Source of the DNA: a virus
Strand: one strand, 5' to 3'
Length of the DNA: 53,417 nt
IMG/VR virus record: IMGVR_UViG_3300032278_000010
Location: 1-53,417 of that record
In this document: piece after piece, positions 46,875 through 53,417 of the stretch
Layout: every line of letters begins with the position of its first letter
Position numbering within the stretch: position 1 is the stretch's first letter
The notes under the pieces: model-generated
Databases searched by the model: none
Seen by the model: the letters and a program-made list of their open reading frames with translations, nothing else
Told to the model about the DNA's origin: nothing
Made by a program: the position numbers and the translations under genes

Positions 46875-48049
46875 ACGACCACAAAAAACACGCACGGCTT
46901 TCCGCCTCCGGGTCCCAAAGATGGTTGGCTTGCCCCGGATCAATTTTACTGGAAGAGTCATACCCCGAAGATGTCGTTTCCGAATTCGCAGAGTACGGAA
47001 CGGCGGGTCACCAACTGGCACAGTTGTGTCTGGAGAAAGAACGCCCCGCAACTTTGTTTGAAGGTCAGGTGTTCAACAAGTCTGAAAATTTCCCTGAAGG
47101 ATTTAAAGTTGACACGGAAATGGCAGATGCAGTTCAAACTTATCTTGACTATTGCAATTCGTTGGGGGAGGGAGAAACCCATATTGAAAAACGGGTTGAC
47201 TTTTCTTTGTATGTCAATGAAGGGTTTGGAACCGCTGATTTCATAAAAGTAAAAGATAATGAAATTCATGTAGTTGATCTGAAAATGGGCAAAGGTGTCA
47301 AGGTTAACGCTATCAACAATACACAAGGAATGTTATACGCTCTTGGCGTAGTTTGGGATTCAAAACTGGCGGATAACGATATTGTCCACATAGCAATTGT
47401 TCAGCCAAGACTAGACCATATAAGTGAATGGTCTCTAACAGTCAATGCATTATTGACATGGGGAGCCGATTCAGTTCGTCCACGGGCAGAACAAGCTTGG
47501 AATGGAGAACCCATTTTCAACCCCGGGGAAACCCAGTGCCGTTTCTGCAAGGCAAAACCTACTTGCAAGGCGTTGGCGGAACATTCGCTGAAAACGGCGA
47601 TGGATACTTTCACTGATATCCCGACCGAAGAAGATCTAAAAGAAGTTCATACGCTCACCCACGCGGAAATCGGCGCCTTGTTGCCAAGAGTCAATACGCT
47701 TGTCAACTGGGCAAAATCTCTGGAAGCTCACGCTTTCAGTGAACTGGACAAAGGTGAAAAAATACCGGGGTACAAACTGGTCATGGGCAGAAGCGGAAAC
47801 CGGAAATGGACAAACGAAGACGACATAGAAAGAAAACTGACTCAAATGGGGGTAAGGAAATCCGAAATGTTTTCCAAGAAACTTTTAACTCCCGCACAAA
47901 TGTGCAAAATTATAAAGAAGAAAGATCTATCGGTAACACAGATAGAAACCTACTGGAATTCACCAGAAGGTAAACCGACGATAGCAGTGGAATCCGATTC
48001 AAGGGATGAAATATGGCCCTCAACTGATTTTACTGATATCGAAACTTAA
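46871..48049 (+). CDS. DUF2800 PD-(D/E)XK nuclease-like protein
   Basis: 392 residues. ARLSASGSQRWLACPGSILL at the start, GTADFIKVKDNEIHVVDLKMGKG (~119-141) with D-x-K, and a CRFCKAKPTC cysteine cluster. DUF2800 proteins are phage PD-(D/E)XK nucleases always found next to DUF2815 and a family A polymerase, as here. A role in replication/recombination is accepted but not shown. ATGA-type overlap with the preceding gene. Confidence 0.82.
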   Translation: MNDHKKHARLSASGSQRWLACPGSILLEESYPEDVVSEFAEYGTAGHQLAQLCLEKERPATLFEGQVFNKSENFPEGFKVDTEMADAVQTYLDYCNSLGEGETHIEKRVDFSLYVNEGFGTADFIKVKDNEIHVVDLKMGKGVKVNAINNTQGMLYALGVVWDSKLADNDIVHIAIVQPRLDHISEWSLTVNALLTWGADSVRPRAEQAWNGEPIFNPGETQCRFCKAKPTCKALAEHSLKTAMDTFTDIPTEEDLKEVHTLTHAEIGALLPRVNTLVNWAKSLEAHAFSELDKGEKIPGYKLVMGRSGNRKWTNEDDIERKLTQMGVRKSEMFSKKLLTPAQMCKIIKKKDLSVTQIETYWNSPEGKPTIAVESDSRDEIWPSTDFTDIET

Positions 48050-48068
48050 AACCGTAAAGGAGTATAAG

Positions 48069-48695
48069 ATGGTTGCATTAACAAAAGACGAAAAAGATTT
48101 GTTGACCGTTGTAACAGGGGATGAAAACTCCCCGGCTAGAATTTCCTACGCCAAAATTTTCAAACCGGAAAAGAACGATCTTTCGGGAAAAGACGAGTAT
48201 TCCTGCATGATCCTGATTCCGAAATCCGACACCCAAACGGTGACTGCTATAAAGCAAGCCATCAAATTTGCTATCAAGGGAAAATGGGGAGACAAACAAC
48301 CCAACGGTGTGCGGATTCCTCTCCGGGATGGCGACAAAAGTGGCACCGGAAATGGAGGCCCCATAGGAGTCCCTTCCGGCGCCCAAGCGGGACAGGCTCC
48401 ATACGGAGACCACTACTTCCTCAACTGCAAGAATACCCAACGTTTTAAAATTGTCGATCAAAAACGTAGAGAGTTTATGGATGAAGACGGGATCGTGTCG
48501 GGAGATTACGTCCGTGTTTCAATCAACGCTTTTGCTTACGACAACAAAAGCAAAGGAGTTTCTTTCGGGTTGAACGGAGTTCAGCTTGTAAGAAAAGGCG
48601 AACCTCTCGGAAGCTCTTTCAGCGTACAGAACGTGTTTCAAGATATCCCTGAACAGAAAAACGTTGATAATACTGTTGACGATATGCTTGCGTAA
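48069..48695 (+). CDS. DUF2815 ssDNA-binding-like protein
   Basis: 208 residues from ATG 48069 (AAAGGAGTAT upstream). ARISYAKIFKPEKNDLSGKDEYSCMILIPK and GDYVRVSINAFAYDNKSKGVSFGLN form an OB-like pattern, with an acidic tail (NVDNTVDDMLA). DUF2815 proteins are single-strand DNA-binding proteins of this module type. A strong terminator follows. Confidence 0.8.
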   Translation: MVALTKDEKDLLTVVTGDENSPARISYAKIFKPEKNDLSGKDEYSCMILIPKSDTQTVTAIKQAIKFAIKGKWGDKQPNGVRIPLRDGDKSGTGNGGPIGVPSGAQAGQAPYGDHYFLNCKNTQRFKIVDQKRREFMDEDGIVSGDYVRVSINAFAYDNKSKGVSFGLNGVQLVRKGEPLGSSFSVQNVFQDIPEQKNVDNTVDDMLA

Positions 48696-48708
48696 AACAG
48701 GCCATTTT

Positions 48709-48776
48709 CGCCAATACCCTACTATGCCTTTGGTCGAGTTCTGGCATTGTAGGGTATCTGGCGAAGCCTTTTTTTT
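48709..48776 (+). terminator. Long-stem Rho-independent terminator
   Basis: CGCCA..ACCCTAC..ATGCC pairs with GGCAT..GTAGGGT..TGGCG and TTTTTTTT follows. It separates the SSB-like gene from the polymerase gene, so the polymerase needs read-through or its own promoter. Confidence 0.88.
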
Positions 48777-48790
48777 AGGAAAACTTGAAA

Positions 48791-50839
48791 ATGATAAAAA
48801 CATCACTAGATTTCGAAACTTATTCAGAATGCGACATTAGAAAGGCGGGGGCGTGGGCATACGCTACGCACGAATCTACGAGGGTTATATGCATGGCGTA
48901 TGCCTACAGCGAGGACGCCCCGCAACTTTGGCTACCGGATAAACCCCTCCCGGATTTTTTATCCGCCCCAAATCAATATGAAATCCACGCGTGGAATTCA
49001 TTTTTTGAATGGGTTATATGGACCCACGTACTTAAACTTCCTACACCCCCCATTACACAATGGTACGACACGGCGTCTCTTGCTTCCGCAATGGCGTTGC
49101 CAAGGTCTCTTGGAGAATGTGGGTACGTGTTAGGAATGCCGGAAGATAAAATGAAAAACAAACGCGGGTATTACCTGATAAGCAGATTGTCAAAACCACA
49201 TAAAGAAAACGACGACCCGGAACTGTTAAAAGAGATGTACGCGTACTGTAAGCAAGACGTAATAACGGAAAGAGCTATCTCTAAAAAATTGTGTGGTTTA
49301 AACGAGACCGAAAGAAAAATATGGGTGATGGATCAGGATATAAACATTCGGGGTATTAAAGTTGATACACCCATGTTAAAAGACGCTATGTCGGTGTACG
49401 AAACGATCCAAAACCAGTTGGCGGAAAAATTAAAAAAATTGACCGGGTTGGATAACCCGAACAGCCAGAAACAGTTTTTAGGTTGGCTTCTCGATCAAGG
49501 AGTAGTGGTAAACAACATTCAAAAAGCAACCCTAAAAAATATTTTGGAAACCCCGGACAAACACGGTGTCCACGAAGCAGTGAAACTAAAATTATCCTTG
49601 GCAAAAACAGCCCCTAAAAAATACATTTCAATAAAAGAACGTTTGGGGCGCGGAACCCGACTGCATGGAAACATCATGTACCACGGGGCGTCCACAGGCC
49701 GATGGGCTTCAACGGGTGTCAACCTTCAGAACATAGCTCGACCTACTCTGGACCCGGAAATGTGTATTGATATGATCCGTCAAAAAGATCTGGAACTTTT
49801 TAGGATGACGGACACCGACCCCATGGAAGCGTTGAGTAGCGCCGTCCGGGGGACACTCATTCCAAGTGAAGGAAAAAAATTTATAGTCGGGGATTACGCG
49901 TCGATAGAATCCCGCGTCCTCGCATGGTTAGCGGGTCAACAAGACAAGCTTGATATTTTTTCCGGACACGGAAAAATTTATGAACATTCAGCTTCAAAAA
50001 TTTTTAGAAAACCAATAGAAGACATAACAAAAGAGGAACGGTTTCTAGGGAAAATCGCCGAACTGGCTTGCGGGTACGGTGGGGGAGTCAGAGCATTCAG
50101 CGTGATGGCAAAAAATTACGGGGTAGATATCCCCCGCAAACAAGCTGAAAAACTGAAACAGGAATGGAGAAAATCGAATAAAGCTATTGTTGATTTCTGG
50201 TGGGCTTTAGAAGAGGCCGCAAAAGACGCCATATGGAATAACAAGATAACTACAATCACCCGTCAAGGCAAAAAAATACCCGGAGTTATTCCGGCTGAAT
50301 ACGGAGTAACATTGTGGATGCAACACAATTTCCTCTGGTGTCGTTTACCCTCGGGAAGAAACCTCGCCTATTACAGACCGCATTGCGCGATGAAAAAAAT
50401 CCTATGTTATAAAATACCGCCGACAGGGGGCGACCCGGAATTGACGTTTTTATACAACCCCATAGACTATAAATCGAAACAGCACTTTCTCGACGAGGCA
50501 GAAGAAGCAGAAGGTGAGCCGTTTGAATTCGAAGCTATGAACATAACTTTTTTCGGGACGGATTCCATAACCAGAAAATGGTGCAAACGAGATACATTCG
50601 GTGGTAAACTGGCGGAAAATGTAACCCAAGCAGTCGCTCGGGATATCATGGCGGAAGCCATGCTTGTGCTAGAAAAAGAAAGGTACGACATCGTGTTAAC
50701 TGTTCACGACGAAATAATATCGGAGGTCAAAAATGGAGATGTCAAAAGATTTAAAACAATTATGGAGAATGCACCTGAATGGGCAAAAACATTACCAATC
50801 ACCGTCGAAGCTTACGAAGCAACAAGATACCGAAAATAA
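48791..50839 (+). CDS. Family A DNA polymerase with exonuclease (second of two)
   Basis: 682 residues from ATG 48791 (AGGA upstream). The N-terminal DEDD exonuclease begins LDFETYSE (D7, E9). Motif A is GDYASIESRV (D368). Motif B is RFLGKIAELACGYGG, with Leu425 at the position of E. coli Phe762. Motif C is VHDE. Leu at position 762 is associated with temperate or slow phages, unlike the Phe in the polymerase at 15-17.4 kb. It is the kind of polymerase normally found with DUF2800 and DUF2815. Confidence 0.92.
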   Translation: MIKTSLDFETYSECDIRKAGAWAYATHESTRVICMAYAYSEDAPQLWLPDKPLPDFLSAPNQYEIHAWNSFFEWVIWTHVLKLPTPPITQWYDTASLASAMALPRSLGECGYVLGMPEDKMKNKRGYYLISRLSKPHKENDDPELLKEMYAYCKQDVITERAISKKLCGLNETERKIWVMDQDINIRGIKVDTPMLKDAMSVYETIQNQLAEKLKKLTGLDNPNSQKQFLGWLLDQGVVVNNIQKATLKNILETPDKHGVHEAVKLKLSLAKTAPKKYISIKERLGRGTRLHGNIMYHGASTGRWASTGVNLQNIARPTLDPEMCIDMIRQKDLELFRMTDTDPMEALSSAVRGTLIPSEGKKFIVGDYASIESRVLAWLAGQQDKLDIFSGHGKIYEHSASKIFRKPIEDITKEERFLGKIAELACGYGGGVRAFSVMAKNYGVDIPRKQAEKLKQEWRKSNKAIVDFWWALEEAAKDAIWNNKITTITRQGKKIPGVIPAEYGVTLWMQHNFLWCRLPSGRNLAYYRPHCAMKKILCYKIPPTGGDPELTFLYNPIDYKSKQHFLDEAEEAEGEPFEFEAMNITFFGTDSITRKWCKRDTFGGKLAENVTQAVARDIMAEAMLVLEKERYDIVLTVHDEIISEVKNGDVKRFKTIMENAPEWAKTLPITVEAYEATRYRK

Positions 50840-50927
50840 CTGGACGGGTGAAGACGTCGGCCCAACCTACACCCACAGAAAAATTCGTTACCATGATGGT
50901 AAAACAAAAGGGCCAAAACCTAGCTGA
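50733..50927 (+). CDS. Short ORF overlapping the polymerase end (doubtful)
   Basis: 64 residues; 107 bp lie inside the polymerase gene in another frame. GGAGGTC precedes the ATG. The part beyond the polymerase stop (NNWTGEDVGPTYTHRKIRY) looks protein-like. It may be real or an artefact. Confidence 0.3.
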   Translation: MEMSKDLKQLWRMHLNGQKHYQSPSKLTKQQDTENNWTGEDVGPTYTHRKIRYHDGKTKGPKPS

Positions 50928-50930
50928 AAC

Positions 50931-51362
50931 ATGGCAAAAAGAGGGAAAGAAGAAATGCAAAAAATCAGTGAAGCGCAAATCGAAAAGAAAGTCACGGAAC
51001 ACGCGAAAAAAGCGGGGTGGCTGAGTTATAAATGGGTCAGCCCGTCACAACGATGGGTTCCTGACCGCTTGTATTTCAAGAATGGGCAGGTTAAAATGAT
51101 TGAATTTAAAGCTCCCGGGAAGTTTCCCACAAGAGGGCAAGCTATTATTCACAAAATACTCCGAAGAGAGGGATTAACCGTTCACGTGATCGACACCGTT
51201 GAAAAAGGAGTAGCACTATTCGAAATACAAGAAGAGTCAGACCCTTCATTGGAGAACCCGATTTCTTCATTTCCAAAGACGGAGAAATCTATTCCTTGGC
51301 AAGAAAAAACGGGCTATACAGAAGAAAATCAAGTTTCACCAGAGAAGGCTACAAAAAAATAA
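50931..51362 (+). CDS. VRR-NUC nuclease
   Basis: 143 residues (or 135 from ATG 50955, which has GAGGGAAAGAAG upstream). VRR-NUC motifs: EKKVTEHAKKAGW, then WVPDRLYFKNGQVKMIEFKAPG (D and E-x-K), then RGQ. The VRR-NUC fold ends near LFEIQEES; the last ~40 residues are the out-of-frame reading of the HNH gene. A structure-specific endonuclease in the replication module. Confidence 0.82.
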   Translation: MAKRGKEEMQKISEAQIEKKVTEHAKKAGWLSYKWVSPSQRWVPDRLYFKNGQVKMIEFKAPGKFPTRGQAIIHKILRREGLTVHVIDTVEKGVALFEIQEESDPSLENPISSFPKTEKSIPWQEKTGYTEENQVSPEKATKK

Positions 51363-51721
51363 GGCTGAGAAAAGATGGAGAATCGTTTAGAGTTCACAGA
51401 GAAGTTTTAAAAGCGTTTGATAGGCTTCCAGAGCCGGGAGAAATTTGTCGCCATCTGGACGGAAACCCGGCGAACAATAACATAAATAATTTAAAATGGG
51501 GAAATCACAAAGAGAACGCCCAAGACTGTATCCGCCACGGCAGAAACGCATTTTCAAGATTCGGAGAAGACTCCCCAGTTTGTAAATACACGGACAAAGT
51601 AATACAAGATGTAAGACAGATGAAAAAAGACGGCGCAACTCACAGTGAAATCGTGCAGAAATACAAGATGTCAAAATCGCACGTTTCGTATATTGTCAAC
51701 AAGAAAACCAGAACACAATAG
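51296..51721 (+). CDS. HNH homing endonuclease (NUMOD4-type N-terminus, HTH C-terminus)
   Basis: 141 residues from TTG 51296; the same frame is open back to 51203 and reads FFISKDGEIYSLARKNG, which is NUMOD4-like, so the true N-terminus may be longer. HNH core: VHREVLKAF, CRHLDGNPANNNINNLKWG. C-terminal helix-turn-helix (THSEIVQKYKMSKSHVSYIV) for target binding. It probably inserted at the 3' end of the VRR-NUC gene. Confidence 0.75.
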   Translation: MARKNGLYRRKSSFTREGYKKIRLRKDGESFRVHREVLKAFDRLPEPGEICRHLDGNPANNNINNLKWGNHKENAQDCIRHGRNAFSRFGEDSPVCKYTDKVIQDVRQMKKDGATHSEIVQKYKMSKSHVSYIVNKKTRTQ

Positions 51722-51730
51722 GAGAAGAAT

Positions 51731-52129
51731 ATGTTCGGATGGGGCGACGCAGTTAAAGGAGTTACCGATTTAGTAGGTCAGTTTGTCGAAGATAAAGACA
51801 AGGCGAACGAACTTGAAACGGCGATAAAAAATAAACTTGTCAGCCTTGAACAAGAAGTGGTAAAAGCTCAACGGGATATTATAGTTGCCGAAGCAAGCAG
51901 TCAAAGTTTTATCGCAAGCAACTGGCGTCCGATTATGATGCTGACGTTTGTTTTCATCATAGCTAACAACTATATTCTGTTTCCTTATGTCCAGTTGTTT
52001 GGGGGGACGGCATTGGAATTAGAAATCCCGGAAGCTATGTGGGGGCTTCTGAAAATCGGCGTTGGGGGATATGTTGTGGGGCGAAGTGGCGAAAAAATGG
52101 TTGAGTCCTACGCTAAAAACAGGAATTGA
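51731..52129 (+). CDS. GTA-type 3TM holin-like protein
   Basis: 132 residues. SNWRPIMMLTFVFIIANNYILF is the signature of the 3TM phage/GTA holin family, followed by two more hydrophobic segments. N-terminal coiled helix. AGGAG start. It would form the membrane lesion that releases the amidase. Confidence 0.75.
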   Translation: MFGWGDAVKGVTDLVGQFVEDKDKANELETAIKNKLVSLEQEVVKAQRDIIVAEASSQSFIASNWRPIMMLTFVFIIANNYILFPYVQLFGGTALELEIPEAMWGLLKIGVGGYVVGRSGEKMVESYAKNRN

Positions 52130-52131
52130 TT

Positions 52132-52185
52132 TTAATTTGTTTTTAATGTTCGGTTAACATGACGTTAATGTTGGTGCGCTATACT
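52132..52185 (+). promoter_or_regulatory. Phased TTAA-repeat promoter, copy 2
   Basis: TTAA at 52132, 52143, 52154 and 52165 (11 bp apart), and TATACT at 52180, again 15 bp after the last. Same layout as at 45179-45232, including TTAATGTT in repeats 2 and 4. The next gene starts at 52214 with GAGGG. Confidence 0.65.
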
Positions 52186-52213
52186 GGATACAATATAAAT
52201 CGAGGGATAAAAA

Positions 52214-52405
52214 ATGAAATTTCCAAATTGTGAATTATGCGGAAAGAACCATGGGAGACACGTAGGCGAATGTGATGTTCAAGAAAGCAGTACCGATAGA
52301 TATCTCTATCGGAATAAAATATTATGTGATCCTTGTGTATCGGACTTAAATTACGAAGATTACAGAGTTAGGTCGTCGAACCCAACGACTAAAAAGATTT
52401 TCTAG
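52214..52405 (+). CDS. Small zinc-binding protein
   Basis: 63 residues with CELCG near the start and CDPC later, a likely zinc ribbon. First gene after the second phased-repeat promoter. Confidence 0.55.
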   Translation: MKFPNCELCGKNHGRHVGECDVQESSTDRYLYRNKILCDPCVSDLNYEDYRVRSSNPTTKKIF

Positions 52406-52429
52406 GAAAGAATAAAACAGGAATTAACA

Positions 52430-52627
52430 ATGGACTCAGATCGCCCAGACCCTAATTTATGTGTTTTGTGCGAACTGGATTTCAGGTCTTCATGGACAAA
52501 AGAACGGATACAAAAAATAGAAGAAGCGGAACGAATGTTCCCGATGGTAGATATTCATCTTCCAATCTGTTTTAGCTGTTACAACAAACTGGATGCGAGA
52601 CTCCCGTATCGGGCATCAATGAACTAA
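52430..52627 (+). CDS. Small zinc-binding protein 2
   Basis: 65 residues with CVLC and CFSC knuckles separated by a helix; resembles the preceding protein in type. Function unknown. Confidence 0.52.
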   Translation: MDSDRPDPNLCVLCELDFRSSWTKERIQKIEEAERMFPMVDIHLPICFSCYNKLDARLPYRASMN

Positions 52628-52640
52628 CTAGAGGGACAGG

Positions 52641-53417
52641 ATGAAAAGGCGAACGTACAAAGAACTTCACCAGTACCAGTTGGGCATGATCGACTGGATG
52701 CTGAACAATGAGAAGTGCGCTTTATGGGCGGGCGTAGGACTTGGGAAAACCGTTACCGCACTCACCGCTCTGGACAAACTTCTCAAACAGAAACAAATCC
52801 AAAAAATTCTTGTGATCGCTCCGCTCCGGGTCGCAAAATTTGTCTGGCCTAACGAACCCTCTCAATGGGAACATCTAGGCCATATCAAATGCACCGTATT
52901 ACACGGCACCCGGGCAGAACGGGAACGTCTTCTGGAGTCCCCGGTTCCCATCCATGTGGTCAACAAGGAAATGGTGCAGTGGCTGATAAAAACTATGATC
53001 GAACGGAAAACATGGCCTTACGACTGCGTAGTGATCGACGAATCCTCGGCGTTCAAAAATCCCCGCTCCAAACGGATGAAATTCCTCAAGATGGCGAACC
53101 ATAAGATCAACCGCATGATCCAGTTGACGGGAACGCCCGCCTCCAATGGATTACTGGATATCTGGTCACAGATGTACCTTCTGGATAATGGAGACCGATT
53201 GGGACGGACTTTTACCCTGTACAAAGATACTTATTTCGATTCTGACTACATGGGTTATAACTGGACTCCGAAAGAGGGGGCAAAGGAACGGATTTACCAG
53301 AGAATAGCGGATAAGTGCCTGACCCTGAAAAAAGAGGATTATCTGGAACTTCCGAAGTGCAATAAGAATATCATTTATCTGGATATGGAAGGTAGATTTT
53401 TACAGCAATACAGGGAA
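52641..53417 (+). CDS. SNF2-family helicase (3' partial)
   Basis: 259 codons from ATG 52641 (AGGG just upstream) with no stop before the window end. SF2/SNF2 motifs: HQYQLGMIDWML (Q-motif region), GVGLGKTVTALTAL (motif I), LVIAPLRVAKFVW (Ia), VVIDESSAFKNP (II, DESS), LTGTPASNGLLDIWSQMYLLD (III). This is the DEAD/SNF2-type phage helicase that completes the DUF2800-DUF2815-PolA-VRR-NUC module. The C-terminal RecA domain is outside the window. Confidence 0.88.
   Translation, partial: MKRRTYKELHQYQLGMIDWMLNNEKCALWAGVGLGKTVTALTALDKLLKQKQIQKILVIAPLRVAKFVWPNEPSQWEHLGHIKCTVLHGTRAERERLLESPVPIHVVNKEMVQWLIKTMIERKTWPYDCVVIDESSAFKNPRSKRMKFLKMANHKINRMIQLTGTPASNGLLDIWSQMYLLDNGDRLGRTFTLYKDTYFDSDYMGYNWTPKEGAKERIYQRIADKCLTLKKEDYLELPKCNKNIIYLDMEGRFLQQYRE

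Noticed and set aside
46488-47051. Long - strand ORFs (187, 118 and 122 aa) in the GC-rich part.
   Set aside because: Antisense shadows of the 120-aa and DUF2800 genes, as expected from higher GC.
1-53417. Prophage signs such as integrase or att sites.
   Set aside because: No integrase, excisionase or matching att repeats were seen; only the Leu762-type polymerase hints at a temperate relative.

Overview
The window (53.4 kb) is DNA of a tailed bacteriophage, probably from an environmental assembly. There are no bacterial housekeeping genes. Genes are packed with ATGA-type overlaps, small ORFs are abundant, and replication, packaging, tail-fibre and lysis genes are all present. No source name can be given from sequence alone. 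The single-subunit RNA polymerase, the MoxR-ATPase/VWA-metallopeptidase pair, the Dda-like helicase, the large primase-helicase and the small-terminase type point to a podovirus-like phage with some N4-like traits.

Layout. (1) 1-5.2 kb, + strand: the 3' part of a giant multidomain protein (SF1 helicase + HELLH metallopeptidase + long tail), converging on the next block. (2) 5.1-21.8 kb, - strand: a replication/recombination block with resolvase, SSB-like protein, Sak4-like ATPase, primase-helicase, tRNA-like gene, PD-(D/E)XK nuclease, Dda-like helicase, family A DNA polymerase, VWA metallopeptidase, ATP-dependent ligase, MoxR ATPase and an Nmad5-like protein. (3) 22.2-30.0 kb, - strand: an early-type block with a short T7-type RNA polymerase, many 30-120-aa proteins and structured RNAs. 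A 15-bp promoter-like motif occurs seven times here. (4) 30.0-30.4 kb: a divergent non-coding control region. (5) 30.4-44.9 kb, + strand: two winged-helix-like proteins, small terminase, a FabZ-type dehydratase, large terminase, adaptor, a string of tail-fibre/adhesin cassettes with assembly proteins, and a chain of tiny membrane/lysis proteins. (6) 45.2-53.4 kb, + strand: visibly GC-richer, with a second set of replication genes (DUF2800, DUF2815, second family A DNA polymerase, VRR-NUC, SNF2 helicase) plus T7-lysozyme-like amidase and a 3TM holin. It is driven from two promoters that share four 11-bp-phased TTAA repeats.

How it may work. The early-type block (3) carries the RNA polymerase and repeated promoters, so it probably drives a transcription cascade into block (2). 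Block (5) builds and releases virions. Block (6) duplicates functions of block (2) with a different type of polymerase and base composition. It is therefore either a captured module or part of a second phage joined by assembly near 44.5-45.2 kb. This is the main uncertainty of the window.

Standouts: the seven-copy promoter motif with an attenuator-like hairpin before the RNA polymerase gene; a roughly 640-nt structured RNA at 27.7-28.4 kb; a tRNA with a 12-nt expansion of its anticodon loop; a phage FabZ with intact catalytic residues; Pho-box-like phased repeats; and adhesin cassettes joined by an identical seam sequence.
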